DNA from: CAZCZR01 sp964503455
GTDB taxonomy: Bacteria > Bacillota > Clostridia > UBA1381
Assembly (NCBI GenBank): GCA_964503455.1
Contig: CAZCZR010000001.1
Location: 1 to 64,000 of the forward strand
Length of the DNA: 64,000 nucleotides
Direction: 5' to 3'
Within the stretch, counting starts at the first letter, position 1. Each line of letters starts with the position of its first letter. A model generated the notes under the pieces. It was not told the DNA's origin. It saw only the letters and a program-made list of their open reading frames with translations, and searched no databases. Both the position numbers and the translations under genes were made by a program. Below are positions 42,901-51,217 of this stretch, piece by piece.

Positions 42901-43596
42901 TCATAATATCCTTCCGTCAGTGGAAACCGTCACGGTCTTACAGTCTATCGCTTTGCCGCTTTCCTGCAGCGCTTTTTTAACGGCGAGTTCAATTCCTCCG
43001 CAGCATGGCACCTCCATGCGCACCACTGTCACAGAGGCAATGTCGTTAACGCGCAGAAGCTCGGCAAGCTTGACCGAATAATCGGTGCTGTCAAGCTTGG
43101 GACAGCCTATCAGGGTTATCTTGTCTTTGATAAAACGGTCATGGAAGTCCCCGTAAGCATACGCTGTGCAGTCAGCCGCTATAAGCAGGTGCGCCCCGTC
43201 AAAATACGGCGCATTTACCGGAGCAAGCTTTATCTGTACCGGCCACTGAGAAAGACGGCTCGCCGCCGGAGCCGCCGGCATATCGGGTTCCGCCGTGTGT
43301 GCAATGAAATGTGCTGCGCTTCCGGGGCATCCCGAGAACGCTTTCACAGGTTCGCTTTTCGCTGCCTTGTTTCTTAATGCTGCTGCTTCGTCATATGCCG
43401 CCGCCTCGCGTTTTTCAAAGCTTATGGCTCCCTCGGGACAACCCGGCAGGCAATCGCCCAGACCGTCGCAGTAATCATCGCGCAAAAGCTTCGCCTTGCC
43501 GTTTACTATGCCTATCGCGCCCTCATGGCAGGCTGTGACACATATGCCGCATCCTGTGCATTTTTCCTCATCTATTTTTATAATCTGTCTTAGCAT
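42901..43596 (-). CDS. 4Fe-4S ferredoxin-domain protein
   Basis: 231 residues. The first cluster motif is C13, C16, C19, C23 (CTGCGICVTAC). A second, DYCDGLGDCLPGCPEG, has C43, C49 and C53, a three-cysteine version common in this family. The C-terminal part has GCPKLD and EVPCCGG, further cysteines typical of redox proteins found near hcp (hydroxylamine reductase). It is divergent from a Crp/Fnr gene with shared inverted repeats, a pairing often seen in Clostridia in nitrosative-stress or redox control. Likely an electron carrier in the cytoplasm. The start at 43596 has AGGAGG upstream. Confidence 0.8.
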   Translation of the reverse strand: MLRQIIKIDEEKCTGCGICVTACHEGAIGIVNGKAKLLRDDYCDGLGDCLPGCPEGAISFEKREAAAYDEAAALRNKAAKSEPVKAFSGCPGSAAHFIAHTAEPDMPAAPAASRLSQWPVQIKLAPVNAPYFDGAHLLIAADCTAYAYGDFHDRFIKDKITLIGCPKLDSTDYSVKLAELLRVNDIASVTVVRMEVPCCGGIELAVKKALQESGKAIDCKTVTVSTDGRIL

Positions 43597-43652
43597 TGTC
43601 TGATCCTCCTATTGACTTTTTTATTTGCAGGCGTAAAATTTCATATAATCTA

Positions 43653-43681
43653 TTGACTTTACGTGTATATTATATTATAAT
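43653..43681 (+). promoter_or_regulatory. Sigma-A promoter of the Crp/Fnr gene
   Basis: TTGACT (43653-43658), a 17-bp spacer and TATAAT (43676-43681). On the opposite strand TTTACA (43692-43687), 17 bp and TATACA (43669-43664) could serve the ferredoxin gene, so the two promoters overlap. Confidence 0.65.
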
Positions 43682-43710
43682 AATTATGTAAAGTCTGTTG
43701 TATTTACAAC
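43655..43710 (+). promoter_or_regulatory. Inverted repeats between the ferredoxin and Crp/Fnr genes
   Basis: GACTTTAC (43655-43662) and GTAAAGTC (43688-43695) are exact inverted copies 33 bp apart, start to start, about three helical turns, and flank the -10 box. A second perfect inverted repeat, GTTGTA and TACAAC around TT, lies at 43697-43710. They are probable operators for the adjacent Crp/Fnr protein; neither is the standard Fnr box. Confidence 0.6.
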
Positions 43711-43727
43711 GAAAAGAGGAAGCTTGG

Positions 43728-44396
43728 ATGGAAAATAATTCGGATATATATTATAGTATCCCATTGTTTGCAGGACTTGGTGAGCATGAGATCTCCGCAC
43801 TTTTCACTGCTTTGCCTCCAAAACGAAGGTCATACCGCGCGGGGGATACGGTGTTTTGGGACGGTTGTGCGGCGGAGTATGTCGGAATAGTGCTTGACGG
43901 AACCGTGCATATTGTTAAAGAAGATTTCTTCGGCAACAGAAATATTGTCGCTGCGATCGATAAGGGCGGCATTTTCGCGGAAGCCTTTGTTTGTGCAAAA
44001 TCAAAGACTCTTCCCGTAAGTGTGTTTGCCGCATCGGACTGTGATATACTGCTGATAGACTATAAGAGCATACTCGATCCGACACGTTCCGATGTGCCGT
44101 GCCGTGATTTGCTCATATTGAATATGCTCAGGATAATGGCGGAAAGGAATATCATGCTAAGCGGCAAGATAGAGCTTACGGCAAGGCGCACCACACGCGA
44201 AAAGCTTACGGCATATCTTTCATCACAGGCAAAACGCGCAGGGGACGCCGAGTTCGAAATACCCTTCAACCGTCAGGAGCTTGCGGATTATCTGTCTGTG
44301 GACAGAAGCGCCATGTCGGCCGAGCTGGGGCGTATGCGCCGCGACGGCTTAATTGAATTCAGAAAAAACCGCTTCAGAATCAACCCGATACCCTGA
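43728..44396 (+). CDS. Crp/Fnr family transcriptional regulator
   Basis: 222 residues from the ATG at 43728 (AAAGAGGAAG upstream). The N-terminal cyclic-nucleotide-type domain (about 10-130) has YRAGDTVFWDGCAAEYVGIVL, but the full phosphate-binding cassette of CRP is not visible. The C-terminal winged helix (about 160-220) has FNRQELADYLSVDRSAMSAEL. There is no FNR-type cysteine cluster at the N-terminus. Divergent from the ferredoxin gene. Effector unknown; heme, NO or redox ligands are known for related proteins. Confidence 0.87.
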   Translation: MENNSDIYYSIPLFAGLGEHEISALFTALPPKRRSYRAGDTVFWDGCAAEYVGIVLDGTVHIVKEDFFGNRNIVAAIDKGGIFAEAFVCAKSKTLPVSVFAASDCDILLIDYKSILDPTRSDVPCRDLLILNMLRIMAERNIMLSGKIELTARRTTREKLTAYLSSQAKRAGDAEFEIPFNRQELADYLSVDRSAMSAELGRMRRDGLIEFRKNRFRINPIP

Positions 44397-44441
44397 CATT
44401 TTAAATTATAGAGAAAATAATATATACAAGAGAGGTATAAA

Positions 44442-45146
44442 ATGGCACTGTATGCTATCGCCGATCTGCACCTGCCCATAGGCGTGAATAAACCGATGGA
44501 TATTTTCGGCTGCGCATGGCATAATTACGTGGAAAGGCTTGAAACAAACTGGAAGAACACAATCTCGGATGATGACACAGTAGTGCTTGCGGGGGATTTT
44601 TCATGGGCGACTTATATACGGGACGCTTATAAGGATTTTGATTTTATAAACCGCCTTCCCGGAAAAAAATATCTTGTCAAGGGCAACCATGATTACTGGT
44701 GGACTACCATGAATAAAATGCGGGGGTTTGTTGCGGAAAACGGTTTTGACACTATAAATTTTTTACAGAATAACTGCTTTATGTATAACAGTACGGCAGT
44801 ATGCGCCACACGCGGCTGGCGGCATCCCGGCTGTGATGCTTTTACGGCGGAGGACAGAAAGATTTTCAACCGCGAGGTCATCCGTTTGCGCCTTGCTCTT
44901 GACGCTGCTTTAAAACAATCACCTTCGGATATTATCGTGTTCACTCACTACCCGCCGACAGACAGTATGGGATGCAGGAACGACTTCACCGAGGTATTGT
45001 CGGACTTTGGAGTGTCGAAATGTGTGTACGGTCATCTTCATTCGGCAAGCCATAAAAAAGCCGTACAGGGCATTTTCGGCGGCGTAGAATACATACTTGT
45101 ATCAGCTGATTATGTGGAGTTTATGCCCGTTAAAATTTTGGATTAG
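44442..45146 (+). CDS. Calcineurin-like metallophosphoesterase
   Basis: 234 residues. Metal-binding motifs in order: AIADLHLP (DxH), LAGDFSW (GD), VKGNHDYWW (GNHD), TRGWRHPGCD, FTHYPP and VYGHLHSA (GHxH). This set matches a group of small bacterial phosphoesterases of unknown substrate. AGAGAGG precedes the ATG. A second, distinct phosphoesterase gene starts 10 bp after the stop, suggesting linked expression. Confidence 0.87.
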   Translation: MALYAIADLHLPIGVNKPMDIFGCAWHNYVERLETNWKNTISDDDTVVLAGDFSWATYIRDAYKDFDFINRLPGKKYLVKGNHDYWWTTMNKMRGFVAENGFDTINFLQNNCFMYNSTAVCATRGWRHPGCDAFTAEDRKIFNREVIRLRLALDAALKQSPSDIIVFTHYPPTDSMGCRNDFTEVLSDFGVSKCVYGHLHSASHKKAVQGIFGGVEYILVSADYVEFMPVKILD

Positions 45147-45156
45147 GAGAATTGCC

Positions 45157-45666
45157 ATGAAACTGCTTATAGCTTCCGACATACACGGTTCTTATTATTA
45201 TGCGGACAAGCTTTGCCGCCTTTACAAAAGCTCAGGCGCGGACAGACTGATTCTTTTAGGTGATTTGCTCTATCACGGGCCGCGCAACGATCTGCCGAGG
45301 GACTATGCGCCCAAAAAGGTCATACCGCTTTTAAACGCGCTTAAAAATGAGATAATCTGTGTTCGCGGCAACTGTGATACCGAGGTGGATCAAATGGTTT
45401 TAGAATTTCCTATTATGGCGGAATACGCCGTTATATTTGACAGCGGAAAGACCATATGGCTCACCCACGGACACAAGCCTTTTATGAGTGTTAAAGAAGG
45501 TGATATAATTTTAAGCGGTCACACGCATATACCCCTTGACGAGATGCGCGGCGGCGTGCGCTTTATCAACCCCGGCTCTGTTGCGATCCCGAAAAACGGC
45601 AGCGCTCACAGCTGTATCATATACGAGGACGGTGAGTTCGTCTTTACCGGGCTTGATAAGCAGTGA
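45157..45666 (+). CDS. yfcE: YfcE-type phosphodiesterase
   Basis: 169 residues from the ATG at 45157 (GGAGAATT upstream; the longer frame overlaps the previous gene). Motifs: IASDIHGS (DxH), LGDLLYHGPRNDLP, VRGNCDTEVD (GNC/HD), LTHGHKPF and LSGHTHIPL. YfcE/MJ0936-like enzymes hydrolyse phosphodiesters of unknown physiological identity with Mn2+ or similar metals. Short C-terminal end, usual length for the family. Confidence 0.9.
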   Translation: MKLLIASDIHGSYYYADKLCRLYKSSGADRLILLGDLLYHGPRNDLPRDYAPKKVIPLLNALKNEIICVRGNCDTEVDQMVLEFPIMAEYAVIFDSGKTIWLTHGHKPFMSVKEGDIILSGHTHIPLDEMRGGVRFINPGSVAIPKNGSAHSCIIYEDGEFVFTGLDKQ

Positions 45667-45748
45667 GGCGGAACGGTATAATTTAAGCAGAGCCGGCAAA
45701 CACTTAAAATTCTGATATGATACAATATATAAAAATAAACAAAATATC

Positions 45749-45875
45749 CGGTAGCATTAAGATTCTAACGCATTAATGATTGACATATTTATCTGCGGGT
45801 GGTATAATATCAGTGGATGTTTATTGCTCTTTGACGGAAATTTCGCTGCTGTTACGGACACGGTAGCATCAAGAT
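45749..45875 (+). repeat. Direct repeat of a 15-bp motif flanking the intergenic promoter
   Basis: CGGTAGCATTAAGAT (45749-45763) and CGGTAGCATCAAGAT (45861-45875) differ at one base, are 112 bp apart and lie on either side of the consensus promoter. Confidence 0.7.
45780..45808 (+). promoter_or_regulatory. Consensus promoter in the yfcE-lrp intergenic region
   Basis: TTGACA (45780-45785), a 17-bp spacer and TATAAT (45803-45808). It is a perfect sigma-A promoter with no open reading frame of note behind it, so it probably starts a small RNA or a long leader. Confidence 0.75.
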
Positions 45876-46022
45876 GACAATTGATATATTCCGAATATCA
45901 TAGCTTTTTCAGTATATGAATTGAATTTATTAAAATAAAAATCAGCAAAAGTAAAATTGGGCAAGAGGCAGGCATCCGGTTTTGACCGCATATCCCAAAA
46001 ACGGTGCGGATAAGCCATTTTT
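45815..46022 (+). ncRNA. Candidate small RNA (about 205 nt)
   Basis: Bounded by the consensus promoter at 45780-45808 and a terminator-like hairpin (45971-46016: GGCATCCG with CGGATAAGCC, inner ACCG/CGGT) followed by ATTTTT. No convincing open reading frame is present; the longest are a few codons. It lacks a T-box AGGGTGG motif and other riboswitch blocks that I know. It could be a 6S-like or regulatory RNA, or a leader. The remaining intergenic bases up to 46129 hold the lrp promoter. Confidence 0.4.
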
Positions 46023-46061
46023 CAAAGATTGGAAGATTTAAGATCTTAAATTAAAAAAACA

Positions 46062-46090
46062 TTGACAAGTAAAATAAAATGATATATAAT
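46062..46090 (+). promoter_or_regulatory. Consensus promoter of the Lrp-like gene
   Basis: TTGACA (46062-46067), a 17-bp spacer and TATAAT (46085-46090), 38 bp before the ATG. Confidence 0.85.
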
Positions 46091-46128
46091 AAGAAGATGT
46101 AAAATAATGATGTTTAGGAGTTGCTGAC

Positions 46129-46611
46129 ATGGAAGAGATTTTAGCGTTGCTCGAAAAGAAAAATGCCAGAGTATCAAGAGCGCAGATAGCGCAGATGATG
46201 GGTATTTCTGCGGAAGAGGTCGAAAAAAAGATCGATGAACTTGAAAAGAAAAAAATTATTGTAGGATATAAAACTCTCGTTGATTGGGACAAAACCGACC
46301 GCGAGGTTGTCACGGCTCTTATTGAACTGCGCGTAACGCCGCAGAGAGGAGAAGGCTTTGATAAAATAGCCGAAAGGATATACAAGTATCCCCAGGTAAA
46401 AAGCGTATACCTTATGTCCGGAGCGTATGATCTCGGACTTACCATAGAGGGGAAGACCATGAAGGAAGTAGCCCTCTTTGTCGCTGAAAAGCTCGCGCCT
46501 ATGGATTCGGTCATAAGCACGGCAACGCATTTTGTTCTGAAAAAATATAAAGAGGAAGGAATTGTATTCAACGACAGCGAAAAGGACACAAGACAGGTAA
46601 TAACTCTATGA
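46129..46611 (+). CDS. Lrp/AsnC family transcriptional regulator
   Basis: 160 residues. The N-terminal helix-turn-helix (VSRAQIAQMMGISAEEVEKK, about 15-34) is followed by KIIVGYKTLVDW and the RAM effector domain (about 65-145; VKSVYLMSGAYDLGLTIEGK). It binds amino acids in most relatives. The ATG follows TTAGGAG. Its stop overlaps the start of an aminotransferase (ATGA), so it probably controls this gene and itself. Confidence 0.9.
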   Translation: MEEILALLEKKNARVSRAQIAQMMGISAEEVEKKIDELEKKKIIVGYKTLVDWDKTDREVVTALIELRVTPQRGEGFDKIAERIYKYPQVKSVYLMSGAYDLGLTIEGKTMKEVALFVAEKLAPMDSVISTATHFVLKKYKEEGIVFNDSEKDTRQVITL

Positions 46612-47783
46612 AAGATTACAGCGAACTTTTATCGAAAGTGGTGCAGGGTATAGCACCGTCCGGCATAAGAAAATTTTTTGATATTGTAGCCGAAATGGAC
46701 GATGCAATATCTCTCGGAGTAGGTGAGCCGGATTTTATAACCCCGTGGACAATACGTGAGGCGGGTATATACTCTCTTGAAAAAGGTCAGACATATTATA
46801 CCGCCAATGCCGGTCTTATGGAGCTGCGCCGCGAAATTTGCAATTATAATGAAAGAAAATACGGAATAAAGTACGATCCCAAAAGCGAGGTGCTTGTTAC
46901 AGTCGGAGGTTCCGAGGCGATAGACCTTATGATCCGCTGCGTTATCGAGCCGGGGGACGAGGTGCTTATTCCCGAGCCGTGCTTTGTCTGTTACAGACCG
47001 TGTACGGTTATAGCCGGCGGTGTTCCGGTTGGAATAGAAACCAAGGAGGAAGATTCCTTTAGGCTTATGCCCGAGCAGCTTAAGGCGGCGATAACAGACA
47101 AGACAAAGCTGCTTATACTGCCATACCCGAACAATCCCACCGGAGGCGTAATGTCAAAAGAGGATCTTGAGGCTGTTGCCGAGGTGCTTCGCGGCACGGA
47201 TATACTGGTGCTTTCGGATGAGATATACAGCGAGCTTCGCTACGGCGAGGAAAAGCATACACCGTTTTCGGCAATAGAGGGCATGAGAGAGAGGACCGTT
47301 GTGGTAAACGGTTTTTCAAAGGCATTTGCCATGACCGGATGGCGTTTGGGTTATGCTATGGGTCCGTCTCCCATAATAAAGGCTATGACAAAGGTGCATC
47401 AGTACGGTATAATGTCATCTCCGACAACGAGTCAGTATGCGGCTATAGAGGCGATGAAAAACTGCGACAATGATGTGGCGGAGATGGTGAATGAATATAA
47501 CTACAGGCGCAGATATATCGTGGACGGTTTCCGCGATATGGGGCTGTCGTGCTTTGAGCCGCTGGGAGCTTTTTATGTGTTTCCGTCGATAAAATCGACC
47601 GGTATGACCAGCGATGAGTTCTGCCGCCGTCTGCTTGAGGAGGAAAAAGTCGCCGTAGTGCCGGGAACGGCGTTCGGCGAATCGGGTGAGGGCTTTATAA
47701 GATGTTCCTACGCCTATTCCATAGACAATATACAGGAAGCGTTGAAGCGCATAAAGCGTTTTGTCGATAACCACAGGATTTAA
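46608..47783 (+). CDS. Pyridoxal phosphate aminotransferase, class I/II
   Basis: 391 residues. PLP-binding marks: ISLGVGEPDFITPWTIREA, LPYPNNPTGGVMSKEDLE, LVLSDEIYSELRY and the Schiff-base lysine in VNGFSKAFAMTGWRLGYAMG. The C-terminal IRCSYA arginine binds the substrate carboxylate. The group (PatA/YugH-like) includes alanine-, aspartate- and aromatic-type enzymes; the Lrp-type regulator encoded just upstream with ATGA overlap suggests an amino acid role. Substrate not fixed by the sequence. Confidence 0.9.
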   Translation: MKDYSELLSKVVQGIAPSGIRKFFDIVAEMDDAISLGVGEPDFITPWTIREAGIYSLEKGQTYYTANAGLMELRREICNYNERKYGIKYDPKSEVLVTVGGSEAIDLMIRCVIEPGDEVLIPEPCFVCYRPCTVIAGGVPVGIETKEEDSFRLMPEQLKAAITDKTKLLILPYPNNPTGGVMSKEDLEAVAEVLRGTDILVLSDEIYSELRYGEEKHTPFSAIEGMRERTVVVNGFSKAFAMTGWRLGYAMGPSPIIKAMTKVHQYGIMSSPTTSQYAAIEAMKNCDNDVAEMVNEYNYRRRYIVDGFRDMGLSCFEPLGAFYVFPSIKSTGMTSDEFCRRLLEEEKVAVVPGTAFGESGEGFIRCSYAYSIDNIQEALKRIKRFVDNHRI

Positions 47784-47840
47784 GCACTGCATAATCAACG
47801 GACCGCACAAACGGCGGATAATGTACGGAAGGAGACAACA

Positions 47841-49463
47841 ATGAATAAGAGCAAGAAATATATATTTGTAACCGGCGGAGTTGTGTCCGGACTCGGAAAA
47901 GGAATAACCGCGGCATCCTTGGGACGGCTTTTAAAAGGACGCGGATATAAGGTGACGATGCAGAAGTTTGATCCTTACATTAATATGGATCCCGGAACCA
48001 TGAGTCCGTATCAGCACGGCGAAGTTTTTGTAACGGATGACGGAGCCGAAACGGACCTTGATCTCGGTCACTACGAAAGATTTATAGACGAGAACCTCGG
48101 CATAAATTCAAATGTTACCACCGGAAAGATCTACTGGTCGGTAATCTCGAAAGAACGCCGCGGCGATTACGAAGGAAAAACCGTTCAGGTAATACCTCAT
48201 ATTACAAATGAAATCAAGAACAGAGTTTACCGCGTGGCAAAGGACACAGAAATAGTGATAACCGAGATCGGCGGCACTGTGGGAGATATAGAATCCACAC
48301 CGTTTCTTGAAGCGATTAGACAGGTCTCGACAGAGGTTGGCAAGGAAAACTGTATGTATATACATCTTACTCTTGTTCCGTATCTCTCGACTTCGGGCGA
48401 GCAGAAAACAAAGCCCACGCAACATTCGGTAAAGGAGCTTTTAAGCCTTGGCATCCAGCCGGACGTCATCGTTTTGAGGACGGAAAAGCGCCTTGAGCCG
48501 GGTCTGAAGGATAAGATAGGACTGTTTTGCAATATTTCCGCAGACTGCGTTATAGAGAACCTTGATCTTGACACGCTTTATGAGGTACCGCTGGCGCTTG
48601 AAGCGGAGGGCCTTGCGGCGGCTGTTTTAAAAAGACTGAACCTTGAGGACAGAACGCCCGATCTTGACTCGTGGAGAAAGATGGTTGATCGTGTAAAGGA
48701 CCTTATGGAAGGCGAGCATGACGAGGTGACAATATCTCTTGTCGGCAAATATACGGCGCTTCATGACGCTTATATAAGCATCGTTGAGGCTTTGAAGCAC
48801 GGCGGTATAGAAAATTACTGCAATATAAATATTAACTGGATCAACTCGGAAGGACTTACAGAGGATAATGCAGAAGAATATCTCAGCTGCTCAGACGGTA
48901 TAATAGTACCGGGAGGCTTCGGTGAAAGAGGCATAGAGGGAATGATCCTTGCCGCGAGATATGCAAGAGAGAATAACATTCCGTATTTCGGCATATGTCT
49001 TGGTATGCAGATAGCTGTTATAGAGTACGCAAGACACGTCCTCGGCTACGGCGATGCGAACAGCTCCGAGATAAATCCCAAAACCGAGCATCCGGTCATA
49101 GACCTGATGACGGAACAGCGCGATATAGAGGATCTGGGCGGTACGATGCGTTTGGGATTATATCCGTGCAAGCTGTCGGATAATACTCTGGCGAAGGAGA
49201 TATACGGCGAGGATATTATATATGAGCGCCACCGCCACCGTTACGAATTCAACAACGATTACCGCAAGGAGATCGAGCAAAGCGGCATGGTGCTTTCGGG
49301 TCAGTCGCCGGACGGCAAGCTTGTCGAGATGATTGAAATTCCGGAACACCCATGGTTTGTAAGCTGCCAGTTCCATCCTGAATTTAAATCAAGACCGAAC
49401 AGAGCGCACAAGCTGTTTGCTTCTTTCATAAAGGCTTCTCTGGAGAGAATGAAGAATAACTGA
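47841..49463 (+). CDS. pyrG: CTP synthase
   Basis: 540 residues. The synthetase domain (1-270) begins [20 protein letters not shown], with [21 protein letters not shown] and [17 protein letters not shown]. The glutaminase domain (about 290-540) has [10 protein letters not shown], the nucleophile Cys in [16 protein letters not shown], and H and E in [10 protein letters not shown]. It makes CTP from UTP, glutamine and ATP. No attenuator of the Bacillus type is visible in the 57-bp upstream gap. GGAAGGAG precedes the ATG. An exporter gene follows after 14 bp. Confidence 0.97.
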   Translation: MNKSKKYIFVTGGVVSGLGKGITAASLGRLLKGRGYKVTMQKFDPYINMDPGTMSPYQHGEVFVTDDGAETDLDLGHYERFIDENLGINSNVTTGKIYWSVISKERRGDYEGKTVQVIPHITNEIKNRVYRVAKDTEIVITEIGGTVGDIESTPFLEAIRQVSTEVGKENCMYIHLTLVPYLSTSGEQKTKPTQHSVKELLSLGIQPDVIVLRTEKRLEPGLKDKIGLFCNISADCVIENLDLDTLYEVPLALEAEGLAAAVLKRLNLEDRTPDLDSWRKMVDRVKDLMEGEHDEVTISLVGKYTALHDAYISIVEALKHGGIENYCNININWINSEGLTEDNAEEYLSCSDGIIVPGGFGERGIEGMILAARYARENNIPYFGICLGMQIAVIEYARHVLGYGDANSSEINPKTEHPVIDLMTEQRDIEDLGGTMRLGLYPCKLSDNTLAKEIYGEDIIYERHRHRYEFNNDYRKEIEQSGMVLSGQSPDGKLVEMIEIPEHPWFVSCQFHPEFKSRPNRAHKLFASFIKASLERMKNN

Positions 49464-49477
49464 GGCGGGGTAAAAAA

Positions 49478-51217
49478 GTGTATTACGGGAAATATATAAA
49501 GAAATATCTTCCATATTTTATAATGACGCCCATATGTATGACCGTAGAAGTTTTAGGCGATGTGTTTATGCCGAAATGTATATCGTGGATGGTTGACAAG
49601 GGCGTTGCAAACCATGATATAGGGTACATACTGTCCATAGGCGGACTTATGATCGTCTGTATAATTTTTATGATACTCGGCGGCGTGGGAGGACAATGGT
49701 TCGCGACTCACGCATCGGTGTCCTTTGCAACGGATTTGAGGCTTGATGTGTATAAAAAAATACAGAGCTTCTCGTTTAAAAATATAGACAAGTTTTCAAC
49801 AGGATCTCTTGTTACACGTCTGACTAACGATATTACTCAAATGCAGAACGTGCTGAGAATGGTGCTTATCATGGCGCTTAGATCTCCGGGAATGTTGATA
49901 GGCGCGTTTATCATGGCGTGTACGCTGAATGTCAAGCTGGCGGTTATAATAGGCGTTATTATACCGTTTCTGGGCACAAGTATCGTTTTTATTATAAAAA
50001 CGGCGTTCCCGCGCTTTGAGGTCCTGCAAAAAAAGCTTGACGCACTCAACTCACGCATACAGGAGAATATAACCAATATAAGGGTCATAAAATCCTTTGT
50101 GTGCGAGGAAAGGGAAGAGGAGCGCTTTGTAACCAGCAATCACGATTTGAGGGATTCATCAATAAATGCGTTCAAAATAGTTATTCTGAATATGCCTGTC
50201 ATGACGCTTGCCATGAATGTTGCGACAATAGCAGTCGTATGGTTCGGCGGTAATTTTGTTATAGCGGGGAATATGAAGATAGGAAATCTGACAGCGTTTA
50301 CGACTTACATAACGCAGATACTCATGTCGCTGATGATGATATCAAATATCTTTTTACAGACATCGAGAGCGAGCGCGTCCTCAAAGCGTATCAAAGAGGT
50401 GCTTCAAACGGAAGCCGACCTTGTTGACGATGATGCGGCTGAAAAGGATAAAACGGTTGAAAAAGGCGATATTTCATTTGAAAATGTATGCTTTAAATAC
50501 AGAGAGGATAACAAGGAGTACATCCTAAAAGATATAAACCTTGAGATAAAAAGCGGCGAAACGGTTGGAATTATCGGTTCCACCGGTTCGGGCAAGACCA
50601 GTCTTGTACAGCTCATACCGCGTCTTTACGACGCGACTGAAGGAGTTGTCAAGGTGGACGGCGTTGATGTGCGTGATTACTCACTGAAACATCTGCGCAC
50701 CGGAGTGGGAATGGTGCTTCAAAAAAATGTGCTGTTTTCGGGTACTGTTGCACAAAATCTTCACTGGGGAGATGAGAACGCAAGTCCGGAGGAGCTTAGG
50801 GCTGCCGCCGCCGCCGCTCAAGCGGACGGATTCATCTCGGAATTTGACGGCGGGTATGACAGTTATATAGATCAGGGCGGCGCGAACGTATCGGGCGGTC
50901 AGAAGCAGAGACTTTGTATAGCGAGAGCGCTTTTGAAAAAACCGAAGATACTGATACTCGATGATTCGACCTCTGCTGTTGATACGGCAACGGAAGCGAA
51001 GATACGACATACGTTCAAAACCACGCTTCGTGACGCGACAAAGATAATTATAGCTCAAAGAATATCCTCAATAGAGGACGCCGACAAGATCATAGTCTTA
51101 AAGGACGGCATGATCAGTGCTGTCGGAACGCACTCCGAGCTTATACGCTCCAACGAGGAATATAAAGAGATATACTATTCCCAGAAAGAAAAGGAGGATG
51201 ATAAAAATGCCTCCTAG
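49478..51217 (+). CDS. ABC exporter subunit with degenerate ATP site (second pair)
   Basis: 579 residues from a GTG at 49478. Six-helix membrane domain (1-310; DIGYILSIGGLMIVCIIFMI and similar), then Walker A GSTGSGKTS (about 370), signature VSGGQKQRL and LILDDSTSAVD with D in place of the catalytic E. It is paralogous to the gene at 6938: identical stretches such as KKPKILILDDSTSAVD, and the same FSTGSLVTR-type region. Unlike that paralogue, its Walker A is normal. The next gene is the partner half, overlapping by 11 bp. Confidence 0.88.
   Translation: MYYGKYIKKYLPYFIMTPICMTVEVLGDVFMPKCISWMVDKGVANHDIGYILSIGGLMIVCIIFMILGGVGGQWFATHASVSFATDLRLDVYKKIQSFSFKNIDKFSTGSLVTRLTNDITQMQNVLRMVLIMALRSPGMLIGAFIMACTLNVKLAVIIGVIIPFLGTSIVFIIKTAFPRFEVLQKKLDALNSRIQENITNIRVIKSFVCEEREEERFVTSNHDLRDSSINAFKIVILNMPVMTLAMNVATIAVVWFGGNFVIAGNMKIGNLTAFTTYITQILMSLMMISNIFLQTSRASASSKRIKEVLQTEADLVDDDAAEKDKTVEKGDISFENVCFKYREDNKEYILKDINLEIKSGETVGIIGSTGSGKTSLVQLIPRLYDATEGVVKVDGVDVRDYSLKHLRTGVGMVLQKNVLFSGTVAQNLHWGDENASPEELRAAAAAAQADGFISEFDGGYDSYIDQGGANVSGGQKQRLCIARALLKKPKILILDDSTSAVDTATEAKIRHTFKTTLRDATKIIIAQRISSIEDADKIIVLKDGMISAVGTHSELIRSNEEYKEIYYSQKEKEDDKNAS

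Noticed and set aside
45815..46022. T-box leader for the Lrp/aminotransferase genes
   Set aside because: No AGGGTGG antiterminator block and no specifier-loop pattern; the hairpin lies before the second promoter.
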